A stretch of DNA of 64,000 nt from Undaria pinnatifida (lineage: Eukaryota; Sar; Phaeophyceae; Laminariales; Alariaceae). Both the position numbers and the translations under genes were made by a program. Every line of letters starts with the position of its first letter. Position 1 is the first letter of the stretch. Under the pieces are notes generated by a model, which had not been told where the DNA came from, did not search any database, and saw only the letters and a list, made by a program, of their open reading frames with translations. The DNA is taken from positions 124,001 to 188,000 of the forward strand of contig JABAKD010000027.1 of NCBI GenBank assembly GCA_012845835.1, read 5' to 3'. Shown here one piece after another: positions 1-10,700 of this stretch.

Positions 1-675
1 GCCAAAAGCGACCAATTCAAACGCTAATAAGAGGTATTGTTTCATGATACTACCATATGCGCATCGTCTAAGGGGACGATTAAATAACGGGCCGATACCG
101 GTAGCATCAATCTCGACAGCACCTACCTGGTACTAGCCAACCGTTGCCGATCTACCACCCCAAAACTCGGCAACATATCATACCAAAATACCTCGTACAA
201 AACAACACCAACATACGAGTAGCCTAAAACGACCAATAATACGCGTGTTTATCGGCGATGCCAAATATGGATCATTCACGCTTTACTGTGAGCACCGTGT
301 AAAGCCACGAATAAAGAATGAGCCTAACGGTGGCATCAATCACACGATAACACGATAACACTACCAGCCAACCGTTTCCGATGGGCTCGTTACCTTAGAC
401 CGCCACCAGCAAAAATTGAACGGAATCAATCATATATTGCTGGCATGTTCTAGTTCGCGCCGCTGCATGCTTCCGAGTTTGGCAAGCCCGACTCGCTTTG
501 CTTCCGGTTATTTTTATGACAACATATTCAGAATATTCTCCAGATCACTTCAGATCACATCAGGACCGTCGCAAACAGACGCACGCTACCACAGAGTGAC
601 GCCATACATCTATCTCGGACACGTACACACTCCTTTACGGGCAGTCAAACAAGATATAGGATGAACGGGATTCAC
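1..675. other. No gene recognised; probable intron of the sulfotransferase gene
   Basis: No exon, RNA or clear repeat is supported here. The sulfotransferase exon at 676-818 ends with a donor site (AG then GTGAAT on the minus strand), so this stretch is most simply the next intron of that gene, with the remaining 3' exons outside the window. I searched the minus strand for an acceptor followed by an open frame of the right phase and found none. Confidence 0.4.
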
Positions 676-818
676 CTACTGGCCGCGTCTTCGTCAACAA
701 TGGTTGTGTAATCAACATCCTTTCCGGACAATAGCCACGCCATCTGGTTGCAGAATGGCCTGGCGTCACCTGCAGATAGCTTCCCAGCTCTGATTGCAGC
801 AATCAGCTTCTGCGGTGT
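676..818 (-). CDS. Sulfotransferase exon 3 (47 codons plus 2 bases)
   Basis: The exon is preceded on the minus strand by the acceptor GAATGCAG and followed by GTGAATCC. It starts in phase 0, as required by exon 2, and reads TPQKLIAAIRAGKLSAGDAR and then PFCNQMAWLLSGKDVDYTT without a stop. Only the phase and the open coding-like frame support it; this part of the family is poorly conserved. Confidence 0.65.
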
Positions 819-3800
819 CTGCATTCAGCACGGGTGACCACCGACAACCACCAAGGATGCACAGGAGGAGGCACGATGCAAAATAACAACGGGCGCGATA
901 GCATAACAGGCGCGGTATCATTTAAGAACCGCGGGACAGCAAAAACAACATGCGCGATAGAAATAACAAGCCCGACAGCAAGAATCGGCAAGCGCGGTAG
1001 CAAATCACAAGCAGGCGCGACAGCAACAAGCACAACAGTCTTAGCAGTTCTAGACAAGCGCTTTAGCGGTGACTAAAACCATATATCTTTCGTAGAGGGG
1101 GGGGGGGGGGGGGTACGACAAAACAATTCCACGGCGTCGTGTCTCGCTAAAGAATACAGCACAAACGCTACAGACTTGCAAAGCAAGAAGGCACGAGCAA
1201 CTCGCGCGAGTGGCCTATACGCTGAAGTGAAAAGGGATTAGATACAACGAACAATACTGTGGAGAATGCCATGCATATGTGGAAGACAAGGTCGTAGATA
1301 CCTATCATAGATTTCGTACACGCATGCGCGAGAGGACACATCACCGGCCAGGCAATACACGATCCCGGGTCGCGAGCGGTGTCACCCGTCATAGACGGCG
1401 TTGACCCGTCCCCGGAAGGTCAGCAACCGAAAGATAATCCCGCCGCATGACGAGAGGGCATAAGCCCACTGTCACTCTAGCTTTAGCATCTTCTTGCTAC
1501 GTCTAAGAAAGAAAGGTTTTAGCGTGCGTCCGCTGTGAAGGCGATCGTCAAGGGACCTCAGCACCGCGACGCCCTCTCCACTTCGACTTCAGCTCTGCAA
1601 CGCCCTCTCCGCTTCGACTTCAGCTTCGCGACGCCCTCTCCGCTCCGACGCCAGCTACGAGACAAGCACCAGACCTCCAGGACCGCCCTCTCGACACCAG
1701 GACCCGTGAGATTAGTGGTGACTACCGTGGGATTCGAACCCACGACTACGAATACATGACGACCTGAACGCCATTGCATAATACTATTACAACGAAGCCT
1801 TGGTCTGAAGACGCACCTTATATTTTCTCTTCAGCTCGCCTCTGAAGTTAAAAAGTGACAGGAAGCGCTCTACAGGGTCGCGCATTATTGTCACAAACTG
1901 TGCCCCAGGGACCAGGTCCTCCAGCACACCATAGGGGGTGTAGGGCGTTACGTGTCGAAGGCTGATATCGTACTTCTGGCCTTGATCACGCCGTGACTCC
2001 AGTTCCCCCCGTACAAACCAACCCGTCGCCTTGGGGTGCAGGAAGTAGAACCCTTTCTGATGGCCAACCTTTGATGCACCACAACATCGAAACGAAACGT
2101 TGAGTGCCATTAATTAGAGCAAGAGCATAACTGCCATCGAACGAAAACAATGCGTGCTTTCAATCAGGGAAGTAACATGGTATCATCGAACGAACACATG
2201 AGCTACGAGAGAGGTATACATTTTTTTTGGTGAAATGGTTGGTGAATGACGGGGCTTCCTTGACCCAAATCGTCGGAAATAGTTTGCTCTTTTTTGTGGT
2301 GATTCTCGTTGAACACTTAATCCATAGGATCTGTTCATCCGGAGGCCGATTTTTTTTCTCCTCGTCAGTTTTTTGGGAGATGTATCTCTTAAGCTCCCTA
2401 GACTGAGGAACCTCAGAAAAAAAGCGGTGCACCTCTATCCTAGCACGCGCTCGCCTTCAATTACACCAGAAACATACTGTTATATGATGGATGGAGGGAA
2501 GGAGGGAAGGAAGGAAGGAAGGAAGGAAGGAAGGAAGGAAGGAAGGAAGGAAGGAAGGAAGGAAGGAAGGAAGGAAGGAAGGAAGGAAGGAAGGAAGGAA
2601 GGAAGGAAGGAAGGAAGGAAGGAAGGAAGGAAGGAAGGAAGGAAGGAAGGAAGGAAGGAAGGAAGGAAGGAAGGAAGGAAGGAAAGGTGTACGCCTTCAA
2701 TGAAAGCAGTGGCATGATACTCCGAAATTACATCATAATAGCACCGAACAAAAACAATGTGCGCCTTCAAATAGACCAATAACATGTTACATCATATCAT
2801 AGAGCCAAAACGTGTGCGCCTGCAAATAAAACAAGATAACATTGCCACATCAAGCGAAACCGTGCGCGCCTCCAGCTAGAGCAGCACTTTGTCCTGCCCA
2901 AAAACTTGGCTATGGCTAATTTTTTTCCACGATATTAGATGAATGCTAATGCTAACGGCTAACGCGACCGTCATCTCGCGCGGTTCGATCGCGCGTCTTA
3001 CGTGATGCCTCACGGAAGCACAGAAACGCTTGGCGAAAATCCGACTCTATAGTGCCTGCATTGGCCCATCGACGAAAACAACCCCCCCCCCCCGCCAATA
3101 AAAAAAAGTGTCGCAGATTACCCTACTTCGAATGAACTCCTTTGAACTAGTCTAGGGTCACCTTTCAGTGCTAAAAGGGCTAAGTCAAAGGCTACGTGGC
3201 GGAAGGCTGTGTCGGTCGGCGCCCGCACCTCGCGATCCTTCGTCTGAGCTAATTCTAGTACTCGTACAGCTACACATGGTTGCGAATGCGGTGGAGCCAA
3301 GTCGACAAACATGTGCGGACATATGATATGTGGAAGTGGGATGTACTTTAGCTTAGCTTAGCTTAGCTTAGCTTTAATTTCGACCATCCGCCGGGGAACA
3401 TGAATAAAAAAAACAGCAACGAGGAAGGCACGTAAACATAAACAATCGGGGCACAGAACACCCCGCACTGTTAGCAACACCGGATTCGGCGCACAATGAC
3501 GGGTTGGAATAAAACCTTGCCTGCGAAGGGTACAGCACATTTATGAGCACGTTGCCTAGAAATCCACTGCCACTGCGACTGCAGGATGTGTGTACAGTGC
3601 CACTTTATGCCACTGTACACACATCGGGCAGATCACGATCTACGGGATCAATAAACAGATCCTATCTAGATCCTATCTAGATTCTAAATCTGTTGTCGTG
3701 ATATGTCGCACACCGTGGACGGATCAGCTCACGGTAGCTCGAGCTACCAGGTAGCTCTTTTCAGCGGTAGATCGCCGGTGAGCTACGTGAGCTACATGAG

Positions 3801-5933
3801 CTGCGCATGTTTGCCGGCTTGAGCTATTGACAATAGCTCAACTGCGCATGTTTTGAACGGGTGGGCTATAGGCGATAGCTATTCTGCACATGTTTTCAAA
3901 GCTTGAGCTATAGACGATAGCGCATCTTCACGTGTTCTTAAAGCTTGAGCTATCGAGGATAGCTCATTTGCACACGTTTTGAGGGCGTGAGCTATACACG
4001 ATAGATGAGCTAGCTCACGAGCTGCATAAAATAACACATACAAAACACGTACGTGCCTGGTATAATAAAACAACAAGACGTACCTGAACCACATCAACAC
4101 AAAACAACCATACCGTGGTGAACCATACCATGGTATATTTTTATATATGAGATTCTAGCGTTTTCGGTTAATACGCCAGCCTAGTCACACCCGTAGATAG
4201 ACAATAACGGTACATTTTATTGTTGGCGACAACCGAGTACAACTCGACCATGGCAGCTGCCACGCACACGCAATATCTCGCACATATACACATCACAGTA
4301 CCACACAGCACGCCTAGCATGCCCACCACCCGGGGCAGGAGCTCTAGTGGCACTGCTGCTGTCGGCAGCCTGCAGCAAGCGGGCACTTCCATGGACAGCC
4401 GTCGACCCCACATCGAAGCCAATCGGCGTGGGCCTGGAGCAGCTTCACCGTGGCCTACGTGGAGATGGTGCTGGTCCTGAACGGAAACCTAGAGCAAGTT
4501 CCGATTGAAGTGCCCGCCCTGTCACGTGAGCAGGCGCTCCAGGTGGTACCTCGTAGTCTAAGGCCTTCTAACCTTACCTAATCCTAACCCTAAGTTCCTT
4601 TTGCGTGCGAGGCGGGGTCCGCGGGCGAAGGGAGGCGGACGAAGCCTACGACAAGTACGCAGGGGAAAGCTTGGAGTACGCTCCTCGGGGATAAAATGGG
4701 TGCAGCGGCAGATCTTCTTTGTTTTCAATATGGCGCCGCTTGCTCATCTCTTGTTTGCTTGTTATTTCGCCATGTAGGTTCACCTGCACGGTAATCTGTA
4801 TACCCTACTTTCGTATTTGTCACAGACGGTGGGCTCTTATAGCTACACATCTTAGCACCTGCATGTGTTGCCGCGAAAGATACAATGAGCTACGTACATG
4901 AATGATGATCATAAATCCCCGGCCTGAGCTATAGGCGATAGCTCGTCTGCACATGTTCTGAACGAGTGAGCTACAGGCGAGAGCTCAATTGCACGTGTTT
5001 TCCCGGCTTGAGCTGCAAGCAGCAGCTCATCTGAAAATGAATTACCGCCTTGAGCTATAGGCGGTAGCTTATATGCAAAATGTGACACAGCTTGAGCTAC
5101 ATAAGATACATAACTCGCCTGCACATATTTTCCCAGGGTGAGCTATAGGAGCTACGTGAGCTAGCTCCTTTTTCTCGGGATGAGCTATAAGAGCTACAAG
5201 AGCTGCACATAGTTTCCCGGCTTAGCTATAGGAGGGTCGCTCATCTGCACGTGTTCGCATAGCTTGAGCAATAGAGGAGATAGCTCATTTGCACACATTG
5301 GTCCAGGGCGAGCTATAGGAGATGCATGAGCCAGCTCATTTGTGCCGCGGACGAGCTATAGGAGCTACATGAGCTACACACGTTTCCCCCGCTTGAGCTA
5401 TAGGCGATAACTCATGTGCACGGATTTCGAACGCGTCAGCTATACACGATGGATGATTTACAGAAGCGCGTGAGCTGTCCAGGGTGAAGTATGTTGTGCA
5501 GGACCTGTGTATTATTAGTACAGAAAGGAGGCAGTCAACATGTGCCTTTATATTCAGAACCTATTAATAATACTAAATCGTTCAGATCATACAGATCATA
5601 CGGCAACATTATCTATACATGGGCCATACAGACCGTGGAGACCACGGATCTATGTGCTCTCAAAGTCACAAATCATCTATAGATCAATAGGGATCTGGTT
5701 TGTCAGAATGTGCAACTTTCACGAACTTCAAAAAGCTGTGTCGCACCTGTGTTATGTAAGTGGCCAGCGTCGTGCTCCCCGTCTTGAAGGACTTGATGAA
5801 CACCAAACCAGTACCCACAGGCTTTGGTTGAGGCAATCTGCTACTCTCTTGGTCGCAAAGGTCGCATCGGTCAGGAGCGACGTAATCGATCCCACCAGAG
5901 CTTACTAGAGCGACAGTCTCCACGTTACGCTCG
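676..5933 (-). CDS. Galactose-3-O-sulfotransferase-like gene, partial (three exons seen)
   Basis: This minus-strand gene is predicted to be a Golgi carbohydrate sulfotransferase that transfers sulfate from PAPS to a sugar. Exons read as 5747-5933, 1817-2068 and 676-818, with GT...AG borders and matching phases (2|1 entry, then 0 and 0, leaving in phase 2). The first exon carries the 5'-phosphosulfate loop, VFIKSFKTGSTTLATYI, with the Lys-Thr-Gly-Ser-Thr-Thr core of the Gal3ST family. The second carries the 3'-phosphate motif, FVTIMRDPVERFLSLF, with its Arg-Asp-Pro and downstream Ser. The third reads into a downstream segment containing CNQMAWLLSGKDVDYTT. No N-terminal signal-anchor exon and no C-terminal exon could be identified, so the gene is incomplete here. 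The first intron, about 3.7 kb, holds a MITE, a GGAA microsatellite and a large palindromic-word element. Sulfated polysaccharide synthesis would be a natural role in a seaweed, but the acceptor cannot be deduced. Confidence 0.75.
834..1076 (+). repeat. Degenerate short tandem repeat, GCGCGATAGCA-AACA type
   Basis: The stretch is built from imperfect copies of a unit of about 20-25 bases, roughly GCGCGATAGCAAAACAAC, and so stays open by accident in one frame. It lies inside the sulfotransferase intron and shows no coding features. Confidence 0.5.
1097..1113 (+). repeat. G homopolymer of 17
   Basis: An uninterrupted run of 17 G follows CGTAGA. Similar G runs recur in the window, usually inside the dispersed G-tract repeat family, but no family sequence flanks this one. 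Confidence 0.9.
1568..1672 (+). repeat. Tandem repeat of about 35 bp, three copies
   Basis: Three near-identical copies of a 35-base unit containing GACGCCCTCTCCGCT and TCGACTTCAGCT lie head to tail. No coding role is apparent on either strand. Confidence 0.75.
1716..1770 (-). other. tRNA-like 3' half (T arm plus CCA), probably SINE- or retroelement-derived
   Basis: On the minus strand a perfect T stem-loop, GTGGG TTCGAAT CCCAC, is followed by GGTAGTCA and an encoded CCA, exactly the spacing of a tRNA 3' end. Upstream the sequence GCGTTCAGGTC resembles the D/anticodon junction of some tRNAs, but no 5' acceptor strand pairs with GGTAGTC. An encoded CCA is unusual for a eukaryotic tRNA gene, so a retroposed tRNA fragment is more likely than a functional gene. 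It sits about 50 bases from sulfotransferase exon 2, in the intron. Confidence 0.5.
1817..2068 (-). CDS. Sulfotransferase exon 2 (84 codons)
   Basis: Phase 0 at both ends. The acceptor is GCATCAAAG (weak, non-CAG) and the donor AAG|GTGCGT. The exon reads VGHQKGFYFLHPKATGWFVR near the start, then the family-typical EDLVPGAQFVTIMRDPVERF. The Arg and Ser around this motif bind the 3'-phosphate of PAPS in the family. Confidence 0.75.
2195..2452. mobile_element. MITE, family with CTCTATCGTAGCACGCGTC ends (degenerate copy)
   Basis: It shares its body with the copies at 26734-27023 and 40441-40706: a CTCCTTGACC box, AATCGTCG, TTGGGAGA, TCTTAAGCTCC and GAGGAAC. It ends in CTCTATCCTAGCACGCG. The left terminus GAGCTACGAGAGAGGT is a decayed inverted copy of the right one. 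No coding capacity. Confidence 0.6.
2494..2684 (+). repeat. (GGAA)n microsatellite
   Basis: Nearly perfect GGAA repeats for about 190 bases. The long frames through it on both strands are artefacts of the repeat. Confidence 0.97.
3709..5488. mobile_element. hAT-like TIR element with AGCTC-word interior (degenerate, with an insertion)
   Basis: The left end is CACACCGTGGACGGATCAGC and the right end reads GAGCTGTCCAGGGTGAA, a recognisable inverted copy (CACC.TGGAC ... CAGCTCACG). Flanking octamers ATATGTCG (3701-3708) and GTATGTTG (5489-5496) differ only by two transitions and could be an old 8-bp target duplication. The interior is a degenerate array of GAGCTATAGGCGATAGCTC-like palindromic units spaced by TGCACATGTTTT. 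Unrelated sequence at about 4025-4915 interrupts the array. Assignment to hAT-type rests only on duplication length. Confidence 0.55.
5747..5933 (-). CDS. Sulfotransferase exon with the PAPS-binding loop (62 codons plus 1 base)
   Basis: A long pyrimidine tract ending in CCCCAG precedes the exon and CAG|GTGCGA follows it. It reads ERNVETVALVSSGGIDYVAP, a Cys-x2-Cys (DRCDLCDQ), and the 5'-phosphosulfate loop FIKSFKTGSTTLATYITQ. The frame remains open upstream of the acceptor to 5998, but those residues are encoded by the pyrimidine tract and look intronic. Confidence 0.75.
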
Positions 5934-6019
5934 CTGGGGAGAGCAGGGTGGCGCGAACGGGACACGACAGGGCAGAGGACAGAGGAAATATGATTCAAAA
6001 CGCGTTCGCTGTCGATATT

Positions 6020-6950
6020 TACGCTTTAACATGTTCTCTACATGTTTGGATGAAGCATATTGGTCCAGGTTCCGCCGCGTTTGCCTCAGGTTGCATCGCA
6101 TTCAATTGTGCAACGTCATTTGCTACATACGTGTTGAAACTCATTGGCTGAGGTTGCACCGAATTCTAATATGAAACGTTACGCTCTACATGTGTTGAAG
6201 CTCATTGTTTCAGGCTTCACGGCGTTAGGTTTAGGCTGCGCCGCGTTTACTTGTGTAACGTCATTCTCTACATGCGTTGCAACTTAACTGTTCGGGTTGC
6301 ATCGTATTTCCGTTATATCGATTATCTACATGTGCTGAAACTCATGGATTCATGTCTACCGCGTTTGGCTCAGGTTGCACCGCATATGCTCGTTTGGCTG
6401 AAATTACACCGTGTCAGGTACCTGGTATTTGTTTGTGTGGCGTCATTCTCTACATGTTTTGAAAGGCACTGGTTCGGGTTGCGCCGTAATTCCAATGTAT
6501 CGATTGTCTTGATGTGCTCATGTTCAATGGCTTAAGTTCCACCGCATTTCGCTTATTAATAGGTACAACAGCATTTATTTGTGAAACGCCATTCTCTTCC
6601 TGTGTTGAAACTCATCAGCTCACACCATGTTCAGTTGTGAAACGTCATGCTCTTTGTGTGTCGAACGCCATTGGTTCAGGGTACAGCGCATTCATTTATG
6701 CTACGTCGTTCCCCCATGTGTTGAAGCTCATTGGTTCAGGTTCAACCACATTTGGCTTAGGTTGCACCGCCTTCATTTGGAGAACATCGGTTTCTACATG
6801 TGTTGACGTGATGACACTCCTGGGCTCAGATTCAACCAAATTTCTATCGTATCGGTCATGTACGTGTACTGGAGCTCATTGGTTCCTTTTCCACCGCGTT
6901 TGGTCAAGGTTGCACCGCTTTCCAGTACATCGACATATCGACATTCTCCC
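6020..6950 (+). repeat. Degenerate tandem array, ~60-110 bp units
   Basis: Units follow the pattern TGTGNAACGTCATTCTCTACATGTGTTGAAGCTCATTGGTTCAGGTTGCACCGCATT with much divergence and variable length; the landmarks CTACATGTGTTGAA, CTCATTGG and GGTTGCACCGC recur about nine times. Long open frames in this stretch are by-products of the repeat. Confidence 0.7.
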
Positions 6951-8690
6951 CTCAAAACCCGAACGTCTCGTGGACTGAAAACATGGTTTTGAAGGTCCCT
7001 CCCGATATAGATCTAGCTTCTACTGCAACACAGATACTGCCTTACTCCTACCAGGTACCAGGTACAAGAGGCAAATGCTACAGTAGGGATGCACATATTT
7101 TTCCGAGGTTCTTGACCTGAGGACTCGTACTTCCCACACAAAAAACTCATGTTAACAAAATACGAAAGTACACCGCTAACCCTATCACCCTATCAAGTCT
7201 ATCAAACCTATCAAGCACCCCAGGGCCTAGGTATGGAGCGAACAGCATGCTAAAGCACTAAAATGCCAACCATGTCGGGTAGCGCAGTGACTTATTGATT
7301 GATGATAGATTGTTGATGAGTGGTTATTGATCATTGACGAGCCGCGCTAGCCAGAAAAGTCATAAATACTTGGCGAAAAACAAGTACCGTTAGGAGCGCG
7401 CATGAGGTACCTCAGGGCCACGAAAAAGTGGCAAGATTAAGGCGATGAGATATTTGACGTAATCATCAACCAGGAGACCTCAGACCAAACCCCCCAAAAA
7501 GCCATCCCTCGAGGTCCAAAACAACTGGAGTTTAGATTGCACTACAAACACATCGCAAGATCGCAATTGGCTCTATATGGCGGTCGAATTAGGCGTTAAC
7601 GTCTCGAAAAAAGCCGCAAAACCACCCATTATATATTAATGCACGACACATTTTGTTCAACCGGGTTTGCCCACCATTTGACCGAAAAAGCGACATTTTC
7701 TAGGTATTCGGCTCTGTGAACTGTCACGTAAGTGCTTCGCTATGCTCGCAGAAAAAAAACACGCCGTGAATAAGACCAGTGACAATGGGAGGCCCAAAGT
7801 TTGAAATTCCTGAACATCCCAGCCAAACTTTGCCTCAGCGATAGGTCGCCTATGGACCCAATTGGGTACAATTATTTTTGGAAACTTTCCAGAACTCCGG
7901 AAAAAAACGATTTCTCGTGGCGGTCTTGGCCAACATCGGCCTGAGAAATTATCAAGCAGATCTTGGATTAGGCGCGGCGCAATTTCGTGTTCTCCACACA
8001 CTTCGTTCGACGAAATCAAGGACAGTGTCGTGAGTTCTGAACGAGGCGAGCTCTTCAGGGGCTCTGACCCCCCTTTGGTGTACAGAGCTCAATCTACGGC
8101 TGGTGGTTTGTGGCGGGCGCCGGTCAGGCTTCTGTTGAAAACACGTTTGGCGGCTAGTGTGTAGAAAACTGAGACAAAAACTCTCTATCGTCTCCCAACG
8201 GGCGAAAAACAGAATTTTGAGAGGATGTGACGGAAGACCACAGGACAACACAAGCAACCTCTCACGCCCTAGGGCATGGGTCGAGATGAACTCTTCAGCG
8301 CTGTCACCTACACTCATGTGGCCTTGTCCAGAACGAAGAGGAGTGACCATGGGTTGTCTCTATCTCGAGATCGAAGGTCAATCGTGTTCGGTGGGCAGTG
8401 TTGATGAAGGCTTGATGAAAATTAGACAAATTGTCCAGTTGGACCGCATGACCGAAAAAAAGAACCAGAAAAAAGATGTATTCAGTCATGTTTCCCCCAC
8501 CCGGAATCTTTCAGCAAATGACCCCCCAAAAAAGTTTGCAAACTTTTTGGCCAAAGCATCAGCCTTCCATTGTCGTCGGCCTGATAGCTCGGGATTTGCA
8601 CTACATCACAAAACAACCACTTCCCCAATCGGGCAAGTTGCGACGGAGAACCACGATTGCCACAATAGCCAAAATTGGGAAATATGGCAA
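6951..8690. other. No gene recognised
   Basis: Several frames of 100-190 codons overlap on both strands at 7660-8735, but none has a recognisable motif, a convincing splice pattern or an early ATG. A few overlapping shadows of equal length suggest low stop density and not coding. The simple duplicates CTATCAAGTCTATCAAACCTATCAAG (7190-7215) are visible. Confidence 0.4.
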
Positions 8691-9240
8691 GTAGTCAACG
8701 CAAAAAGCCGACTTCAAAGAACAAGAACAATGTGAAAAAGCAACGATGATTTCGTCGCTTACACGGGGATGTCGCTCTAGGAAGCCGCAACGAAAAAGCG
8801 CGCTGAAAATTCTGCGAAGCACGGTGGCCATCAAGCGTTGCAGCGACGCTGCAACGGCACGACGCGAGCACGTGTTGCGGCCATAGCTCAATACCACGAA
8901 GGGATCGAAGGTTGTCGGTCGGCCTAGAAGCCACTGAGCAGCAAATACCATCATTTGCAAAAGTAGAGCGGCTAAGGCGCGATGTAGCAGCTGAATTGGC
9001 CCAGGAGTTTGAGCGTAAACAGTGCGTAGAAGCGGAAACGCGTGAAGCGCAAGCTGCGCTGTAAATCGAGGCAGAGGGCAGGAGGTCGGATCAGGCACGA
9101 GTGGCGACTCTTGAGGAAGCAGATGAGCACGACCACCACCACCAACACCACCACCACCATCATCATCAGCATCATCAGCAGCTTAGCAATGGCGGCTTGG
9201 GAAAGACCTCGTTCACATCTCGTGGAGATATTTCCATAGA
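8690..9240 (+). pseudogene. Decayed coiled-coil / His-rich coding remnant
   Basis: The plus strand reads a heptad-like, charged helix, AKVERLRRDVAAELAQEFER, on through EAQAAL, meets one TAA, and continues in the same frame as IEAEGRRSDQARVATLEEAD. A CAC/CAT-rich stretch encoding about a dozen His and Gln follows, then LSNGGLGKTSF and a stop. The composition is protein-like on both sides of the stop, which suggests a broken gene or transposon-borne frame, not noise. No family could be named. Confidence 0.3.
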
Positions 9241-9929
9241 CGCTTTGGTCGACGTTTAAACTCTTCCCGTTGTTGTGAAAATCAGCAGCGACTTTCATTC
9301 GAGGGGGCGTGTTGTGGGGCATGTTATCTTGCGTGTTGTTACACGCTACTGTGTGTGCGACGGCGTGGGTCGAACCTATTCTACAAGTGCTAGGACCCAC
9401 CAGTTTCGCACGAGAAAACACATTCATCACTTATTTACACCTTTACATCTTTAGGTCTACAGCTTTAACGCAGAGCGGACACACACGCACAATACGAATC
9501 CCCAAACAAGCGCGAAATGCCTTGCAGTTGACATCTTGACACAACCGTCTGTTTCATCGCCGATGCACCCTTCCGAATATGTATGCATCATTGAGTGGGA
9601 GCAGGGTGCCAAACGGAATCAGGTCCGGGTGGAATAATATCCTGGAGCAGAACAGAGTGCCCAGCGGGGCCTGTTTTTCTTCCTGCCTTTTCTTAAGGGC
9701 AGAACACCCAGAAAAACTCTGACCTACGAAGCGGAGGACTCTATCGCCGACGCGCAACTTATACCTTTTCTAGTCACCCCTCAGCGAAAAAACCTTAGAC
9801 TTTAGTGCAAACGCCTTTGCTGTAAACGTGCCCTAGGCGCCCGGTTCCCTGGCGCATGCTACTAATAGTACAAGTAATAGCGTCTCAAGTATAATAGTGC
9901 CGTAGGGATACACCTACGATTTCTGAGGC
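9241..9929. other. No gene recognised
   Basis: Open frames are short. One minus-strand frame at 9554-9757 reads KQAPLGTLFCSRILFHPDLI and ends normally, but nothing corroborates it. Confidence 0.35.
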
Positions 9930-10215
9930 GTTTTGCTTGAGGTGCTCCGCAACCCACCCACAAACTGGTTATGAGAAACAATATAAGTGCAAAGCGAAGA
10001 ACGCTCCCATCACCTAGGTATCTAACGAATAATGTGCATAGGAGTCCCTTTATAGTGCCGATCTGCACTATAGAGGGAAATACCGGCACTATAGCGGAAA
10101 CCGGCACTACTCCGCATGCAGCCGCTGCTGAATGTTCAAATAAGAGCCAGGCGATTTTACAGGGGCTATGGCGGGCAACTGGCACTATGGAAGGAACACT
10201 ACTATAGAAGAACAC
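9930..10215 (+). repeat. CCGGCACTATAG-word array
   Basis: Scattered direct and inverted copies of GGCACTATAG and AGTGCCG occur in a few hundred bases. The same word makes up 29930-30175 and 38110-38290, so it is a dispersed family. No coding capacity. Confidence 0.6.
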
Positions 10216-10700
10216 TCACGAGAGTCTTGCGGTTCCCGTGGTGCGCTCGAAAAACAGCCAAGTCGAGAGCAAGGCGACTGCTGCGACTGATCCCGCCAAG
10301 CTTGCTTTCTGCGTACCAGGTAGACCGTAAACGAAAAAGGCGCAATAAACACGAAGTAAGATAAGGCAGACGTCGAAGATGATGCACGGGGCACAAGCAG
10401 GCAGGTATTTGGTATTTTGACACCTGACGGTTTTGTGAGCACCACTGTACGAGTTGTTCATATTGACTCAGTCTCATCGAAACCGCGCGCACTTGTACGA
10501 ATAATCCGTGGTTGAAAGAAGGGACGAGGCTCTGCGCACTATTTGTGATACTGTACCTGTACTGCTGTCGCGACGCAGTCGTGATAAATTTGCCTATTGT
10601 TATCGACCCCATGCTGGTACCTCCCTGTGCTTGTACTCGTACTCGTACACTCGACGCTCAAACATCTATGAGTAAACCTAACCCTAAGGTTAAAAAAACA

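Larger units (their letters stand above)
2110..2900 (+). repeat. Imperfect ~65-bp tandem array, split by a MITE and a microsatellite
   Basis: Units resembling GAACGAAAACAATGTGCGCC followed by TTCAAATAGA and ATAACATG.TACATCA recur at about 2110-2190, 2450-2490 and 2685-2885. The array is interrupted by the element at 2195-2452 and the GGAA tract. It lies wholly in the sulfotransferase intron. Confidence 0.6.

Noticed and set aside
2373..2785. Overlapping Glu/Lys/Gly/Arg and Phe/Leu/Pro/Ser repeat proteins
   Set aside because: Artefacts of the GGAA microsatellite.
3709..5488. CRISPR-like or operator-like palindrome array
   Set aside because: Units are degenerate, vary in length, lack unique spacers of constant size, and lie in a eukaryotic intron.
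7862..8735. Overlapping plus and minus frames of 100-190 codons
   Set aside because: Equal-length shadows on both strands, non-ATG starts, and no motif.
9880..10015. Minus-strand hydrophobic stretch FALILFLITSLWVGCG as the sulfotransferase signal anchor
   Set aside because: Its end would match the required phase, but it has no ATG in frame and lies in the CCGGCACTATAG array.
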